Translations under genes and position numbers: made by a program
Shown here: positions 63,062-64,000 of the stretch, piece after piece
How positions within the stretch are numbered: position 1 is the first letter of the stretch
Layout: each line of letters begins with the position of its first letter
Assembly: GCF_028561755.1 (NCBI RefSeq)
Contig: NZ_JAQQTD010000003.1
Span: 1-64,000 of the forward strand
DNA from: Altibacter sp. HG106
Lineage (GTDB): Bacteria; Bacteroidota; Bacteroidia; Flavobacteriales; Flavobacteriaceae
DNA: 64,000 bases
Reading direction: 5' to 3'
The notes under the pieces: model-generated
What the model saw: the letters and a program-made list of their open reading frames with translations, nothing else
The model's database searches: none
What the model was told of the DNA's origin: nothing

Positions 63062-63943
63062 ATGAAAGCATATATATTTCCTGGCCAAGGCGCTCAATTT
63101 TCAGGAATGGGGCAAGACCTCTATGAAGCTTCTCCCATGGCAAAAGACTTGTTTCAAGAAGCTAATGAGGTACTGGGGTTTGACATCACCAAAATCATGT
63201 TTGAAGGTGCTGCCGAAGAACTGAAAGAAACAAAAGTAACCCAACCGGCCATATTTCTACATTCCACCATCCTTGCCAAGGTGTTAGGCGATTCCTTTCA
63301 ACCCGATATGGTTGCCGGACATTCCCTAGGAGAACTCTCTGCATTAGTGGCCAATAGAACATTGGCATTTGGAGACGGACTCCAACTGGTCTCAAAGCGT
63401 GCACAAGCCATGCAGAAAGCTTGTGAACTGGAGCCTTCTACCATGGCAGCGGTATTAGGACTTGAAGATAGCACCGTGGAAGCCATCTGCGCGGATGTCG
63501 CCGGAACAGTAGTAGCCGCAAATTATAATTGCCCAGGGCAGTTGGTGATAAGTGGTGATGTGGCAGCCGTGGGAAAAGCGTGTGAGGCGATGTCGGAAGC
63601 CGGAGCCAGAAGAGCTTTAGTATTGCCAGTAGGAGGCGCATTTCACAGTCCGTTGATGGAACCGGCACGAGAGGAACTGGCCGCAGCCATCGAGGCGGTT
63701 CGCTTTACAGCACCAGCATGTCCTATATATCAGAATGTAAGTACCTTCGCGGTGACGGATCCTGCCGAGATCAAAAAGAACCTTATTTTTCAACTCACCG
63801 CACCGGTAAAGTGGACGCAGAGCATTCAGAATATGATACAAGACGGAGCAACACAATTTATAGAAGTAGGCCCCGGAAATGTATTACAAGGACTGGTACG
63901 AAAGATTGATCGTAGCGTTCAGACAGAAAAAGCGACGCTATAG
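63062..63943 (+). CDS. fabD: Malonyl-CoA:ACP transacylase
   Basis: A 293-residue enzyme loading malonate onto acyl carrier protein for fatty-acid synthesis. It has 'FPGQGAQFSGMGQDL', the serine in 'GHSLGELSALV' and the His in 'GGAFHSPLM'. A very strong terminator follows. Confidence 0.96.
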   Translation: MKAYIFPGQGAQFSGMGQDLYEASPMAKDLFQEANEVLGFDITKIMFEGAAEELKETKVTQPAIFLHSTILAKVLGDSFQPDMVAGHSLGELSALVANRTLAFGDGLQLVSKRAQAMQKACELEPSTMAAVLGLEDSTVEAICADVAGTVVAANYNCPGQLVISGDVAAVGKACEAMSEAGARRALVLPVGGAFHSPLMEPAREELAAAIEAVRFTAPACPIYQNVSTFAVTDPAEIKKNLIFQLTAPVKWTQSIQNMIQDGATQFIEVGPGNVLQGLVRKIDRSVQTEKATL

Positions 63944-63962
63944 CGAAAATCACCCCCAAACT

Positions 63963-63992
63963 AAAAAAGCCCTCAATTTGAGGGCTTTTTTA
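63963..63992 (+). terminator. Intrinsic terminator after fabD
   Basis: An A-rich GCCCTCAA arm (63963-63976) and TTGAGGGC plus T run (63978-63991) are perfectly complementary. The flanking A and T tracts would let it act in both directions. Confidence 0.9.
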
Positions 63993-64000
63993 ATACATTA

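Noticed and set aside
1-64000. CRISPR arrays, IS elements, rRNA, tRNA, riboswitches
   Set aside because: I saw no regularly spaced repeats, transposase frames with terminal inverted repeats, or RNA-gene consensus in the window; a covariance-model search was not possible here.

Overview
The window reads as chromosomal DNA of a member of the Bacteroidota, most likely a Flavobacteriaceae-type marine or environmental bacterium. The signs are a type IX secretion C-terminal tail at the left edge, GLPGLI-family proteins, DUF5686 and SusC-like carboxypeptidase-regulatory/TonB barrels, flavobacterial-style 2TM and DUF4230 proteins, almost no Shine-Dalgarno sequences, and -7 promoter boxes of the form TAnnTTTG. 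I see no rRNA, tRNA, IS element, prophage or CRISPR array. No intergenic gap without a gene exceeds about 250 bp.

Layout. 1-6413 (+ strand mostly): the tail of a T9SS-secreted protein, a surface protein, small secreted proteins, a long-form urocanate hydratase, a DUF4136 lipoprotein and an outer-membrane barrel. 6413-22128 (- strand): one compact phenylacetate (paa) operon of 15 genes, in transcription order paaE-A-B-C-D-G-H-I-J-Z, a crotonase, a secreted S41 peptidase, paaY, and a lipoamide-dependent 2-oxoacid dehydrogenase E2 and fused E1. A TetR gene (PaaR-like) precedes it, and the intergenic DNA holds a well-formed promoter overlapped by a palindrome resembling known PaaR sites. The divergent + strand gene is a phenylalanine hydroxylase, followed by a rhodanese and a DinB protein. 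No phenylacetate-CoA ligase (PaaK) is present, so phenylpyruvate oxidation by E1/E2 is a plausible route into phenylacetyl-CoA.

25381-35589 (- strand): an envelope block of two GLPGLI proteins, a TonB-type barrel, a secreted papain-like (C1) protease, a secreted WD40-caspase (C14) protease and a DUF4230 protein. The two proteases share an identical ten-residue string that may be a recognition or processing site. 35683-44010: beta-propeller protein, deoxynucleoside kinase, polyphosphate kinase, App1-type phosphatase, MgtC/DUF4010 membrane protein and membrane pyrophosphatase.

44230-55938: small membrane protein, heme-type TonB receptor, a small Cys-containing ORF, DUF5686 protein, pyruvate dehydrogenase E1-beta with a LacI-type palindrome in its promoter, etfBA, a frameshifted bifunctional nuclease, a lipocalin-like/CNT nucleoside transporter fusion, and a STAS-like protein. 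56072-63943: thyA, TonB-C protein, ergothioneine genes egtB-egtD, DUF3124 lipoprotein, a class V PLP enzyme that could be the missing EgtE-type lyase, 2TM protein, folA, fructosamine kinase-like protein and fabD.
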